DNA of 64,000 bases from Tricholoma matsutake (taxonomy: Eukaryota; Basidiomycota; Agaricomycetes; Agaricales; Tricholomataceae), in assembly GCA_026075535.2 (NCBI GenBank), contig AP026540.1, positions 4,960,001-5,024,000 on the forward strand. The letters are read 5' to 3'. The notes under the pieces were generated by a model. That model was given only the letters and a program-made list of their open reading frames with translations, searched no databases and was not told the origin of the DNA. Both the position numbers and the translations under genes were made by a program. Of the stretch, positions 51,261-63,809 are shown piece by piece; positions within the stretch are counted from its first letter, which is position 1; each line of letters starts with the position of its first letter.

Positions 51261-51900
51261 ATGAGAGATAGACTTAGATCTACCCCTCAGCTACATATAT
51301 TTAGTCAAAATGTAAATCAAAATTGGGGATACATGGACTCGCTGCTGGCAGATTTCGTAGATGACTACGACCTGCTGTTTATCCAAGAACCTCCTTGGCG
51401 ATTAATAAGACACACCCCTTCTGCCCACAACAGGGAAGGGGAAGAAGTTATAGGCACACCAATGAGCCCAAACTGGGGATCCTTAGTGCGCCCATCGGGA
51501 ATCGACTCCCCCCCACACGTTGCTGTTTACTTTGCGAACAGCATTGCTAATCTAAGACCAGGTCTCAGGCGAGATCTGATCGACGATCGTGATGTCCTTT
51601 TGTTCTCATTGGGAATAGGAGAAGATGTCATGTTACTTGCTAACGTCTATTCGGACAGCCAACACTCAGCCATCATGCTCTTATTTGAGAATGTCATGAC
51701 GATCCCACACTTACACTTCATGTGTGGCGACTTCAACGTGAGGCATGCCTCCTGGGATCCCCAGGGGCCTGAACACTTGATCCATGCTGACCACCTAGTG
51801 GAAATGGCTGTGGCATTAGGCCTAACTAGAGCCCTACCAGTAATGGAGGGCCCCACCCACTTCCCCCCTCAACAGGGCCTTCACCCTACGGTGATCGACC
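51261..51900 (+). pseudogene. L14 ORF2, endonuclease N-terminal 213 codons
   Basis: MRDRLRSTPQLHIFSQNVN start, IQEPPW, GDFNVRH, ending at TVIDL where L15 inserted. The endonuclease is cut before its SDHAPL motif, so it is inactive. All in-frame codons are open. Confidence 0.83.
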
Positions 51901-52440
51901 TTTTTTTTTTTTTTTGGGTCAAAGGTTTATAACGCGGCGCCCGATCGCAGTCCGCGGTAGAGACATACAAACGAGGTACACTACGCCCAGCCCAAGTCCT
52001 CCTCCTGCTAATCTTTGCACCAACCACCTGGATAGCTGCAATGACTACTAAGGGGGCCCCCTTTATCGAGTAAATGGACTTGCCAGTGGTGGCGTACCGA
52101 CAACCTGGACTTGACGATGTCGTGTTCCCCAAATCCCTACGGGAATGAGTGCAAGATTTAGGGGAAACTGCCGCCCCGACATGAGCCTCTCAGCTCAGAA
52201 AGGAGAGCGTAGTCGGCTGAAGTCGCCGCAACGCATAACCGACAACGGATCTGGAAGCGCTCAGGCGCCTCCTCGAACCAGTACCTAGTTTCATGTCCCC
52301 CCTCCCTGACAGTCGCTCCTGAACACGGGCGGGCCCCCTTTATGAGGGTTAACGGACTCGTCTGGTGCCCTACAGCCACCCCGACATACCGATAACACTA
52401 GCCAGAACCAGACGGGGGTCATACGCCCTGCGCGCACAAC

Positions 52441-55400
52441 CTATCCTGGATCCCACGCAAGTGAGTTGAACGATCCCAGTGCGGGATTATTGTCCATGAA
52501 TTCGTGGAAGCCTTCGACGGAGTCGGGGCTTGCACGAGTTTCTTTGCGATCCACCTTGGGGCAGACGCATAGTAGATGGTCTCGAGTTTGTATCTCGGGA
52601 CCAAGGCACCAACATTGGTATTCCCCGTCGAGGGATAAACGTTGATGATACTCCCCTATAGGAGCATGGCCAGTGATCATACGAGTTGTACGAGAAGTCA
52701 ACGAAGTATTGTTTCCCATAACTTTCAGCCAAGGCCCACCTTTGTGAGTTGAGGGTACTACCGGTTTTCCGCCTACTCCTTTGAGTTGGTAGAAATGCCG
52801 ACCACGGTACGCCGGATCTGAGAACCGGGTGTGCCAATCCTTACAAACGGCCTTTTCGACCTGGTTTTTAAGGTAGTCTAGAGACGTCCGCGGGTGTCTA
52901 CCCACGGAGATCTTGGTAGATGTAGCAACATTGTGAGCCATCTTGTGCACGTTCCACTCGAGTTTCGAGGGGACATGCCAGAATGTTACGTTCCTCTCCT
53001 TGTCTCCGGCTAGCCAGGGACGAAGAGAGCGACAAGCGTCCAGGGCGAAGATTTGCCCAGAGCGTGGTTTTGGATCGATTAGGGACTCAATGCCCATAGT
53101 AGAATCCGAAAAGATCACCAACTTTTTGCAACCTCTGCTGCACGCAGCCGAGACGCCTAGTTGGAGAGTGAAAAGTTCGACTTCTGGGGGTGTTCTCCTC
53201 CCAGAAGCTGAGACAACGCGATCCACCTGTTCTCCCTGTCCGAAGACAAGAGCGCAGGCGACAGCTTGAAATTTAGCATCTGTGGGCACCGAAGCGTCCA
53301 CTGCAACAACGACAGTGTCATCCTCAACCTGGGCAGAAGCCCAGGCCTTGTCGAGGTCACTCCTGTAAGAATTCCTCGCTCCATCCTCCTTAGAGGTGAG
53401 GCGATGAGAGGAAAAACGAGCGGGGAAAAGGTCCTTCACTCTGTTTCCAGGTGTGTTTTCTTCCCCAAATGGGTCGAATTCATCACCTGGTACAAGGGCC
53501 AGTGCTGCAGCCAAGGCGACAGATGGACCTTGGAGGTTGAGTGTGTCAAGCACGTTCCCTCCCCAGAGTCCTAGCTCATGAGAATGGGTAGTACTGACAT
53601 GATTAGGCCCTAAGATTGCCCTTAGGGGGTGTGATGGAGCCAATAGGGGGGTTCTGAATACCCCTCTGTTGACTAAACGACGCAGTAGTAGCTGCATAGG
53701 CAGCAGTCCGGCGATACTTTCCAGGCCACCGATTGGGGTGGTTCTGAATGCACCGAGGATCCAACGTGCAGCGATGGACTGCACTTGGGCCAACGTTTTG
53801 ATGACACCTTTGACGCGAGCGCCTTTGAAGTGCCATAGTCTAAGTCCGTATGTCATAATGGGTACGACACACGAATGGTAGAGAAGACGTTTCTGCATGG
53901 GGGTTAACCCTCTTACAGAGTTGCCAAGCATTCCCATCGCCCTAGCAGTGGTAAGGGCTTTGGTGGAGTAGAATCGCGTATGCTCCTTAAAGGAGAGTTT
54001 GCGATCGAAGAAGAATCCGAGGTACCTCCAGGTGACCTTGGGTTTAAGGGGGGTGTTGCCCGTGTACGGGGCAAAGCCTAGATCGATGGGTAGGGGAGAG
54101 AATCTCCTCGCCCTTGAGAAATGGAAGATTTCGGACTTGTCATGTTCCAGGACGAGTCCGAGGGAGGTGAATGCCTGGAATATCCAGCCATATGCTTTTT
54201 TAAGGAGGGGGAGGTTATCCTCCAACCATGGAGAGCGGGCAATGAGGGTACCATCGTCCACATAGGACATGAGATCGACATCTCTGCCGATTTCGCTTCT
54301 TCTGAAGAGTTTCATAATGGGCGTCAGGTATAACGCCGATAAGACAGGGGACAAGGCAGAGCCTTGCCCCACCCCCACATCTGCTGCAAAGGAGCCAGAT
54401 GAGAAAGCGTTCCACTTGTAGGTCATCTTGCGACCGACCAAGTATGAGCGGAAGAAATTCACTACTTGCGCAGGGAATCCCGACCGAGAGATGATCTCCA
54501 ATAGAACCTGATGGTTCAAGGAGGGGAAAAATTGAGCGATGTCGAAGGTGACGACACTCGTTTTGAGCCCTTTGGCCCATCCAGCTCTGACCAGGTGGGT
54601 AAGGTAAATACCTGCATCCTCTGTGGAACGCTGGGCAACGCCTCCGAACTGATTTTGCTCGAATGCCTCGTGTGCGACACCGTCGAACTGAAGTCGCCTA
54701 GACAACATCTTTTTGACAAGTTTGCCCAAAGTGTTCAGGAGCACGATGGGCCTGAACGACTTAGGGGTAGAGTAATTAGGTTTCCCTGGCTTCGGGATAA
54801 TAACCGACAGGGATTCCTTAAAATGAGCTGGCCAATGGCCCGCAGTGATGCATGCCTCAGCGATGCGGGTGATGAGCCCTGCCACCTCTGGGTTGCTACA
54901 CCAGTGTTTGAGGTGCGACCATGTAACATGATCGGGACCTGGAGCGGAACGGGAAGAACACGCGTTTAACGCTTCTTTCATTTCCGTAACGGAGAACGGG
55001 ATCCAGGCCCTTTCAGGCACTGGATCAAGTTCATCAAGGATGCTCAGATCGACTACTCAATCTGAGGCAGCATTGTAGGACCCATCCAGGGCAGCCCACA
55101 GAGAATCCAAATTGTTGCACGGTTCTCCCCGATAGGAGATTGCCTCGTACGATGGGAGGTTGCGTTGACGTGTCCAGGCCATCAGGTCCCAGGGTCGTCT
55201 ATTCATCGTAGCCACTTCTTGGATACGGTCATCGAAAAAGTCGCGCTTCGCATGTCGCATGACTTTCCTATAGAGCTTCCAGTCCTCTTCATCACGAGAG
55301 GCTCTGTAGGCGTCGAGGGCGCCACTGCATTCGTCTGTCCACCAGCCTTTGGACGACTTGCCGAGGCGAGATTCCTTGGCGTGGTTTTCCCATGCCTTGT

Positions 55401-56310
55401 TTAAAATTGCTGATATCGCCGAAACGACAGCATCGATTTCCGCCGAAGTATCTCCGTGCCAATCCAGCCACGGAGTTAAAGCGGAGGAGACAGCATCGCG
55501 ATACGATGCTTCCTCCTCGGATCCCTTTTTGATGGACCACTTGGTAACCGGAACCAGAGATCCCGGGCCAGGCAGCACTAATGTCAGAGGAGCGTGGTCA
55601 GACGTCCCCCTGGCTTCAGGTACGATCTCACAGTACAGTACAAATCTAAGATCTGTAGGTACGAACATCAGGTCGATCACTGTGGGGTGAAAGCCCTGTT
55701 GAGGGGGGAAATGGGTGGGGCCCTCCACTACTGGTAGGGCTCTAGTCAGGCCTAATGCCGTAGCCGTTTCCACTAAGTGGTCAGCGTGGATAGAGTGTTC
55801 AGGCCCCTGGGGGTCCCAGGAGGCGTGTCTCACGTTAAAGTCGCCACACATGAAGTGTAAGCGAGGGATCGTCATGACGTTCTCAAATAAGAGCGTGATG
55901 GCCGAGTGTTGGCTATCTGAGTACACATTAGCAAGTAGCATGACGTCCTCCCCTATTCCCAGTGAGAACAGGAGGATGTCACGATCGTCGATCAGATCTC
56001 GTCTGAGACCCGGTCTTAGATTAGCGATGCTGTTCGCAAAGTATACAGCGACGTGTGGGGGGGAGTCAATTCCTGACGGGCGCACCAGAGTTCCCCAATT
56101 TGGGCTCATTGGTGCGCCAATAACTTCGTCCCCTTCCCTGTTGTGGGCAGAAGGGGCGTGTCTTATTAATTGCCATGGAGGCTCTTGAATGAAGACCAAG
56201 TCGTAATCATCTACGAGATCTGCCAGTAATGAGTCCATGTATCCCCAATTGCGGTTAACATTCTGACTAAATACGCGTAGCTGCGGTGTAGATCTAAGTC
56301 TATCCCTCAT
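52441..56310 (-). pseudogene. L15 ORF2, full length with one nonsense codon
   Basis: ATG 56310 to TAG 52441-52443: 1,290 codons including the stop, the same as the rebuilt L6. Only TGA at 55057-55059 (CGA in ASDRVVD) breaks it, leaving a 417-aa endonuclease part and an 859-aa RT-RNase H part. Motifs: QEPPW, GDFNVRH, SDHAPL; FDIAQFF, GQGSALSP, SYVDDGTLIA; VDAS, VELFTL, FSDST, HKMAHN; CWC...H...C. Readthrough of this UGA would be needed for one protein. Confidence 0.9.
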
Positions 56311-56316
56311 TTACGT

Positions 56317-57888
56317 TCAGCCACCGCGTCCTGCGGGATGGTAAGCAGGAGGGGAGCGAGAGTTACGTCTCGCACTCACCTCATCATAGCGCACTTTGAT
56401 CCAATCGCAGTCAAAGCGATGCCGCCAGAAATTGCATTGACAATCGTCGGATACGTGATTCTTCCGGCAGTTGATGCACTTAGCCGGGTGAGGACAGGCT
56501 GCCCCCTCTGGGGTAGCTGGGACAGGAGGGTTCGCCTTGGCGTTTCCCTTACAACACCCTGCAAGGGCACGATGGTGCTCCTTACAGTGTGGGCCTGCAC
56601 AGATTGGACATTTGGTCTGTGGAGCTCTGCATGCCGGGGTGGGGTGACCCCACTTCCAGCACCGTTGGCAAAGAGGCAGTCCAGGGTTCACCCTGGCAGC
56701 CCTAACATAAGCGACGTAGCGTCCAAATTGAACGCCCCAACCGATAAGAGCCTTGGCTCGTGCACCGCTGACTGAGTCAGTGATGTTGAGATAGACGGTG
56801 CATGTATCCGATATTTTCAAATTGTGTACTACCCGTGGGGGGACTTGTAACACTGTGAGGTCTGATATTCCAGACTTTCCCAAGTGTGCAATGACGACAT
56901 CAGGCGTTAATGCTTTGTCGTTAGCGATGAATGGCACGTCGACCAGCTTGAGATATGACGTGAACGTGGGTAACGCTGTGTCTACTTGCAGCGCAAAGGG
57001 GAATGCCTTGTGGGCAGCCTCCTTGAAGCAACGAAGGTCCTCCTCAGAGGTGACAACGTCAGTAGCAACTGATAAATTACCAGCATGCATTGATGCGGAC
57101 TGAGCCACCAGTTTAGAATGGTGCAGTCCGAGAGTGGCCCGGACATGATCCAGGAAATCAGCAGGGTTCGTCTCCGCTCCAAGGGGGGGACGAACGTGGA
57201 CCAGGACCTGTCGTCTCGACAGTCCGTGTACAGTAGGTGAGGGCTTTGCAGCCTTTGGTTTACAGGGGCCAACGTGCTGCTGTAAGTCAGCCAGCTTGTC
57301 AGTCGGAAGTTCAGGGAAGGCTTTGGCTAAATGCACAAGGCCATCCATGGATGTGTTAGGTGCTCGCCCCCCTGGGAAGCGAGCGACCTGAGCAAAGGTC
57401 CCCCTGCCCGAAGGCCTGGTGGACCAGTTCACGGGGGGAGGTGGTCCTCGACCCCATGATGACAAAACACCCCCTGTTGGGGGTTTAGGAAGAGGTCGAG
57501 CTCCTTTCGGACCCCGAGTCCTCGCTGATTTGTGAGGGGGGGGGGCGTTGCCCATCCCATCCCTCCAGATAGTCCACATTGGGATCGTTGGTGACAGTGC
57601 CCAACCTAGGCCGTTTACTGCCCCCCACCATTCTATCTATTGCGCCCCGGAGCTTAGAACTCCCTGAGTTGTGATCAATACCAGCCTTGGCAGCTGCTGC
57701 CAGCACCGAGCCCAGCTGTTCTGCTATGAGCTGCCGTTCTTCAGCAGTCGGTCGCCTGGATCCCATCCTGTTAAGAACGACACGGAATCCCTCAGCATAC
57801 TATCGCAGGTCTTTGGTGAAGGTCTGGGGCCCACTCCAGTCATTGCTAGCCATCTCCGTGTCTTGAACGACCTGGGAAGAGAGATTGT
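56317..57888 (-). pseudogene. L15 ORF1, N-terminally cut, frameshifted at a C tract
   Basis: Frame 1 (GSRRPTAEERQLIAEQLG) reads to the C tract near 57536-57545, which has 10 C as in L12. Frame 2 from MWTIWRDGMGNAPPPHKS then runs uninterrupted for 420 codons to TGA 56317-56319. It includes ADFLDHVRATLGL, VYLNITDSVSGARAKAL and the knuckles CQRCWKWGHPTPAC, CPICAGPHCKEHH and CINCRKNHVSDDC. Codons ACG TAA then lead into the ORF2 ATG. Confidence 0.85.
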
Positions 57889-57892
57889 CAGC

Positions 57893-57911
57893 ATCGCTTC
57901 TTGTCTTGTTA
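57893..57911 (+). promoter_or_regulatory. Shared 5' terminal motif, L version
   Basis: atcgcttcttgtcttgttac, the L counterpart of atcgctccttgacttgttac in B5 (6704-6723). L13 has atcgcttcttgtcttcttac at 37369. Confidence 0.6.
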
Positions 57912-58019
57912 CCGCTACGTGCACAGCCACCAAAAACATCGTCGACACCGTTTTCATCTTTTGTGGCTCCATCCATCAATGATCCCAGCGAACCGGTTTA
58001 CTCAGCATCTTACCAATGC

Positions 58020-59945
58020 ATGTCAGATTCTATTAGCAGAAGAGGGGGGAGATCGGGCGATGCAATGGATGAGGGGGGACTCTCTAGATCGGGTACGCCT
58101 CGAACTCCTGGCGACAATCCCATTGACTCTCTGCAGCTCGGTTCGAGCCGCAGATCCTCACAGAATGTTCCCTCAGTGGGTCCCCACCGGACCCAAAGAG
58201 GTTCTCCAACCCCCTCCCCATATGGGGCGGGCATCACCACACCGCGAGCACAGCGATTTAGCGTGCCAGCACTTTCTTCCAGGGACGCCACTGCATCTCC
58301 TGCACCACCTGCTACTCCCTCGACACCTGCCTTGCAGTGGGCTGACGAGGGGGATGTTTCTTCTTCCCACCATGTCATACAGGACACGGAGATGGCAAGT
58401 GATGACTGGAGTGGGCCCCAGACCTTCGCCAAAGACTTGGGGGAATATGCTGAAGGATTCCGAGTTGTTTTGAACAGGACGGGATCCAGGAGACCTACTG
58501 CTGAGGAACGGCAGAATATTGCAGAGCAACTGGGCTCGGTGTTGGTAGCAGCTGCCGAGGCTGGCCTCGATCGCGACTCCAGGAGTGCTATGCTCCGGAG
58601 AGCACTAGACAGGATGACTGGGGGTGGTAAACGACCGAGGTTGGGTACGATCACCAATGATCCCAACGACGTCCCAAGGACGGAATACCTGGAGGGATGG
58701 GATGGGCAACGCCCCCCCCCTCACAAATCTGCGAGGACCAGAGGCCCGAAAGGGGCTCAACCTCTTCCTAAACCCCCAGCAGGGGGTGTCTCTTCATCAT
58801 GGGGACGAGGTCCGCCTCCCCCCGTGAACTGGTTGACCAGGCCTTCGGGCAAGGGGACCTTTGCTCAAGTGGCTCGCTTCCCTGGGGGGCGAACACCTAA
58901 CTCATCCATGGATGGCCTTGTGCGTTTAGCCAAGGCCTTCCCTGAACTTCCTACCGACAAGCTGGTGGACATACAGCAGCATGTCGGCCCCTCCAAACCA
59001 AAAGCTGCAAAGCCTTCACCTACTGTCCATGGACCATCGAGACAACAGGTCCTGGTACACGTTCGTCCTCCCCTTGGGGTGGAAACGAACCCTGCTGACT
59101 TCCTGGACCATGTCCAGGTTACCCTCGGTCTGCACCACTCTAAGCTAGTGGCCCAGTCCGCATCGATGCACGCTGGTAACCTATCAGTGGCTACTGACAT
59201 CGTTGCCTCTGAGGAGGACCTTCGCTGCTTCAAGGAGGCTGCTCACAAAGCATTCCCCTTCACGTTGCAAGTAGATGCAGCGCTACCCACATCCACGTCG
59301 TACCTCAAATTGGTCGACGTGCCATTTATCGCCAACGACAAGGCCTTAACGCCTGAAGTCGTCATCGCACACTTGGAGAAGTCCGGAATCTCAGACCTCA
59401 CAGTGCTACAGGTACCCCCACGGGTGATATGAGATTCGAAAATGTCGGATACGTGCACCGTTTATCTTAACATCGCTGATTCAGTCAGTGGTGCATGAGC
59501 TAAGGCTCTTATCGGCCGGGGCATCCAGTTTGGACGCTACGTCGCTTATGTTAGGGCTGCCAGGGTGAACCCTGGCTTGCCTCTTTGCCAACGATGCTGG
59601 AAGTGGGGTCACCCCACCCCAGCATGCAGAGCTCAACAGACCAAATGTCTGATCTGTGCAGGCCCACACTGCAAGGAGCACCATCGTGCCCTGGCCGGGT
59701 GTTGTAAGGGAAACGCCAAGGCGAACCCTCCCATCCCAGCTACCCCCGAAGGGGCAGCCTGTCCTCACCTGGCTAGGTGCATAAACTGCCAGAAGAATCA
59801 TGCATCTGACGATCATCGGTGCAATTTTTGGCGACATCACTTTGACCGCGACTGGATCAAAGCTCGCTATGACGAGGTGAGTGCGAAACGCAATTCTCGC
59901 TCCCCTCCTGCTTACCATCCCGCAGGACGCGGTGGCCAAACGTAA
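58020..59945 (+). pseudogene. L16 ORF1 (zinc-knuckle RNA-binding protein), two nonsense codons
   Basis: Start ATG at 58020 (MSDSISRRGGRSGDAM) matches the starts in L6 and L12; an in-frame ATG at 57885 lies partly in L15 and is not native. 641 codons to TAA 59943-59945. Ser/Pro-rich N-terminus, a Gly/Pro-rich basic middle (SARTRGPKGAQPLPKPP), a conserved central block (ADFLDHVQVTLGL, VPFIANDKALTP, VYLNIADSVSGA) and the CCHC knuckles at about 521-605. TGA at 59430-59432 and 59496-59498 replace CGA codons. ORF1 proteins of this type bind element RNA and build the RNP. Confidence 0.87.
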
Positions 59946-62900
59946 ATGAGGGACAGACTTAGATCTACCCCACAGTTACGCATATTTAGTCAAAATGTTA
60001 ACCGTAATTGGGGGTACATGGACTCGTTAGTGGCAGACCTTATAGACAATTATGATTTGCTTTTCATCCAAGAGCCTCCTTGGCGATTAATAAGACACGC
60101 CCCCTCTGCCCACAACAGGGAAGGGGAAGAAGTCATAGGCGCACCAATGAGCCCAAATTGGGGAACCTTAGTGTGCCCATCGGGAATCGACTCCCCTCCA
60201 TGCGTTGTTGTTTACTTTGCGAACAGCATCACTAATCTAAGACCGGGTCTCAGAAGAGATCTGATCAACAATTGTGACATCCTTCTGTTCTCACTGGGAA
60301 TAGGGGAGGACGTCATGCTACTTGCTAACGTTTACTCGGATAGCCAACACTCAGCCATCACGCTCTTATTTGAGAACGTCATGATGATCCCGTGCTTACA
60401 CTTCATGTGTGGTGATTTTAACGTGAGGCACACCTCCTGGGATCCCCAGGGGCCTGAACACTCTATCCATGCTCACCACTTAGTGGAAACGGCTACGGCA
60501 TTAGGCCTGACCAGAGCCCTACCAGTAGTGGAGGGCCCTACCCATTTCCCCCCACAACAGGGCCTTCACCCCACGGTGATCGACCTGATGTTCGTACCTA
60601 CAGATCTTAGATTTGTACTGTACTGCGAGATCATACCTGAAGCCAGGGGGACATCTGACCATGCCCCTCTGATGTTAGTGCTACCTGGCCTGGGATCTTT
60701 GGTTCTGGTCACCAAGTGGTCCATCAAAAAAGGATCCGAGGAGGAAGCATCATACCAGGATGCTGTCTCCTCCGCTTTAACTCCGTGGCTAGATTGGCAC
60801 AGAGATACATCGGCAGAAATCGATGATGTCGTCTCGGCGATATCAATGATTTTAAACAAGGCATGGGAAAACCATGCCAAGGAATCCCGCCTCGGCAAGT
60901 CGTCCAAAGGGTGGTGGACAGACGAATGCAGTGGTGCCCTAGATGCATACAGAGCCTCTCGTGATGAGGAGGACTGGAAGCACTATAGGAAAGTCATGCG
61001 ACACGCAAAGCGTGACTTTTTCGATGACCGTATCCATGAAGTGGCTACGATGAATAGACAACCCTGGGACTTGATGTCCTGGACTCGTCAACGTAACCTC
61101 CCGTTGTACGAGGCAATCTCCTATTGGGGAGAACCTTGCAACGATCTGGATTCCCTTTGGGCTGCCCTTGATGGGTCCTATAATGCTGCCTCAGATCGAG
61201 TAGTCGATCTGAGCATTCTTGATGAACTCGATCCGGTGCCTGAAAGGGCCTGGATCCCGTTCTCCATTACAGAAATGAAAGAAGCGCTAAATGCGTGCTC
61301 TTCCCGTTCCGCTCCAGGTCCCGATCATGTTACATGGTCGCACCTAAAACACTGGTGTAGCAACCCAGAAGTGGCAGGGCTCATCACCCGCATTGCTGAG
61401 GCATGCATCACTGCTGGCCACTGGCCGGCCCATTTTAAGGAATCCCTGTCGGTCATTATCCCGAAACCAGGGAAACCTAATTACTCTACCCTTAAGTCGT
61501 TCAGGCCTATCGTGCTACTGAACACTCTGGGCAAATTAGTTGAAAAGATGTTGTCTAGACAACTTCAGTTTGATGGTGTCGCACACGAGGCCTTCGAACA
61601 AAATCAGTTCGGGGGCATCGCCCAGCATTCCACTGAGGATGCAGGAATTTACCTCACCCATCTTGTCAGGGCAGGTTGGGCCAAAGGACTCAAAACCAGT
61701 GTTGTCGCCTTCGACATCGCTCAATTCTTCCCCTCCTTGAACCACCAGGTTCTATTGGAGATCATCTCTCAGTCGGGGTTCCCTGCGCAAGTAGTGAACT
61801 TCTTCCGTTCATATCTGGTTGGTCGCAAGACGACCTACAAATGGAACGCTTTCTCATCTGGCTCCTTTGCAGCTGATGTGGGAGTGGGACAGGGATCTGC
61901 CCTGTCCCCTGTCTTGTCGGCGCTATATCTGACGCCCATCATGGAACTCTTCAGAAGAAGTGAGATTGGCAGAGATGTCGACCTCATGTCGTACGTGGAC
62001 GATGGCACCCTCATCGCCTGATCCCCACAGTTGGAGGACAACCTCCCCCTTCTCAAGAAAGCGTATGGCTGGATTTTCCAGGCATTCACCTCCCTCGGAC
62101 TTGTCCTTGAACATGACAAGTCCGAAATATTCCACTTCTCAAGGGCAAGGAGATTCACTCCCTTACCCATCAGATTTGCCCCTTACACGGGCAATACCCC
62201 CCTCAAACCCAAGGTCACCTGGAGGTACCTCGGATTTTTCTTTGACCGCAAACTCTCCTTCAAAGAGCACATGCGGTTCTACTCCACCAAAGCCCTCACC
62301 ACTGCAAGGGCGATGGAAATGCTCGGCAATTCTGTCAGAGGGCTAACCCCTATGCAGAAACACCTTTTGTACCGTTCGTGTGTCGTACCTATCATGACAT
62401 ACGGACTCAGACTTTGGCATTTCAAAGGCACTCGCGTGAAAGGTGTCATCAGAGCGTTGGCCCAAGTGCAGTCCATTGCTGCTCGCTGGATCCTTGGTGC
62501 ATTCAGAACCACCCCTATTGGTGGCCTGGAAAGTATCGCAGGACTGCTGCCCATGCAGCTGTTACTGCGTCGCCTAGTCGATAGAGGAGTATTCCGAACC
62601 CCCCTGTTGGCCCCGTCACACCCCCTAAGAGCAATCTTAGGGCCCAATCACATCGGCGCTACCCACTCTCATGAGCTTGGACTCTGGGGAGGAAACATGC
62701 TCGACACACTCACCCTACAGGGTCCATCCGTCGCTTTGGCTGCAGCATTGGCCCTTGTACCAGGCGATGAATTCGACCCCTTTGGGGAAGAAAGCACACC
62801 TGGGAACAGAGTGAAGGATCTATTCCCCACTTGATTTTCCTCTCACCGCCTCACCTCCAAGGAGGATGGAGCGAGGAATTCTTACAGGAGTGACCTCGAC

Positions 62901-63809
62901 AAGGCCTGGGCTTCTGCCCAGGTGGAGGGTGACACTCTTGTCATTGCAGTGGATGCCTCGGTGCCCACTGATGCTAAATTCCAAGCTGTCGCCTGCGCTC
63001 TTGTCTTTGGACAGGGAGAACAGGTGGATCGTGTTGTCTCAGCCTCTGGGAGGAGAACCCCCCCAGAAGTCGAACTTTTCGCTCTCCAACTAGGCGTCTC
63101 GGCTGCTTGCAGCAGAGGGTGCAAAAAGTTGGTGATTTTCTCGGATTCTACTACAGGCATTGAGTCCCTAATCGATCCAAAACCACGTTCTGGGCAAATC
63201 TTTGCCCTGGATGCTTGTCGCTCCCTTCGTCCCTGGCTAGCTGGAGACGAGGAGAGGACCGTTACATTCTGGCATGTCCCCTCGAAATTCGAGTGGAACG
63301 TACACAAGATGGCTCATGATGTTGCTACATTTACCAAGATCTCCGTGGGCAGACACCCGCGGATGTCTTTGGACTACCTTAAGAACCAGGTCGAAAAGGC
63401 CATTTGTAAGAATTGGCACACCCGGTTCTCAGATCCGGCGTATCGTGGCCGGCATTTCTATCAACTCAAAGGAATAGGTGGAAAACCAGTATTACCCTCG
63501 ACTCACAAAGGTGGGCCTTGGCTGAAAGTTATGGGGAGCAACACCACGTTGACTTCCTGTTCAACTCGTATGATCACTGGCCATGCTCCCATAGGGGAGT
63601 ATCGTCAACGTCTATCCCTCGACGGGGAATACCAATGTTGGTGCCTTGGTCCCGATATACAAACTCAAGACCACTTGCTATGCGTCTGCCCCAAGGTGGA
63701 TCGCAAAGAAACTCGTGTGAGCCCAGACTCTGTCGAAGGCTTCCACGAATTCATGGACAATAACCCAGTTCTTGGGTCATTCAACTCACTTGCGTGGGAT
63801 CCACGATAG
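59946..63809 (+). pseudogene. L16 ORF2 (endonuclease-RT-RNase H), two nonsense codons
   Basis: ATG follows the ORF1 TAA with no gap and in the same frame. Approximate residues: GDFN 156, SDHAPL 236, RT motif A FDIAQFF 588, motif B GQGSALSP 645, YVDD 683, RNase H Asp of VDAS 1002, Glu of VELFAL 1041, Asp of FSDST 1065, HKMAHD 1120, CWC knuckle 1230. TGA at 62019-62021 lies right after YVDDGTLIA and TGA 62832-62834 after KDLFPT. Two codons are missing at PIRFAPYTGN (others PIDLGFAPYTG). Stop TAG at 63807-63809. It would nick DNA and prime reverse transcription if intact. Confidence 0.9.

Larger units (their letters stand above)
50219..51900 (+). mobile_element. LINE family L copy L14, ORF1 to endonuclease
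   Basis: Starts in ORF1 (LDGLVRLAKSFPEL) at the B12 junction and runs into ORF2. It is cut at gtgatcgacc by the poly(T) of L15. The continuation (tgatgttcgtacc) should lie beyond the window after L15. Confidence 0.88.
51901..57888 (-). mobile_element. LINE family L copy L15, nearly full length
   Basis: Poly(T) 51901-51915, 3' UTR, complete ORF2 and about 1.57 kb of ORF1. It is cut at gagattgt (57881-57888) by the 5' end of L16. Its own 5' end and second TSD should lie right of L16, outside the window. Confidence 0.92.

Noticed and set aside
57885..58019. Longer ORF1 start at 57885 in L16
   Set aside because: That ATG lies in L15-derived sequence outside the L16 5' end. The ATG at 58020 matches L6 and L12.
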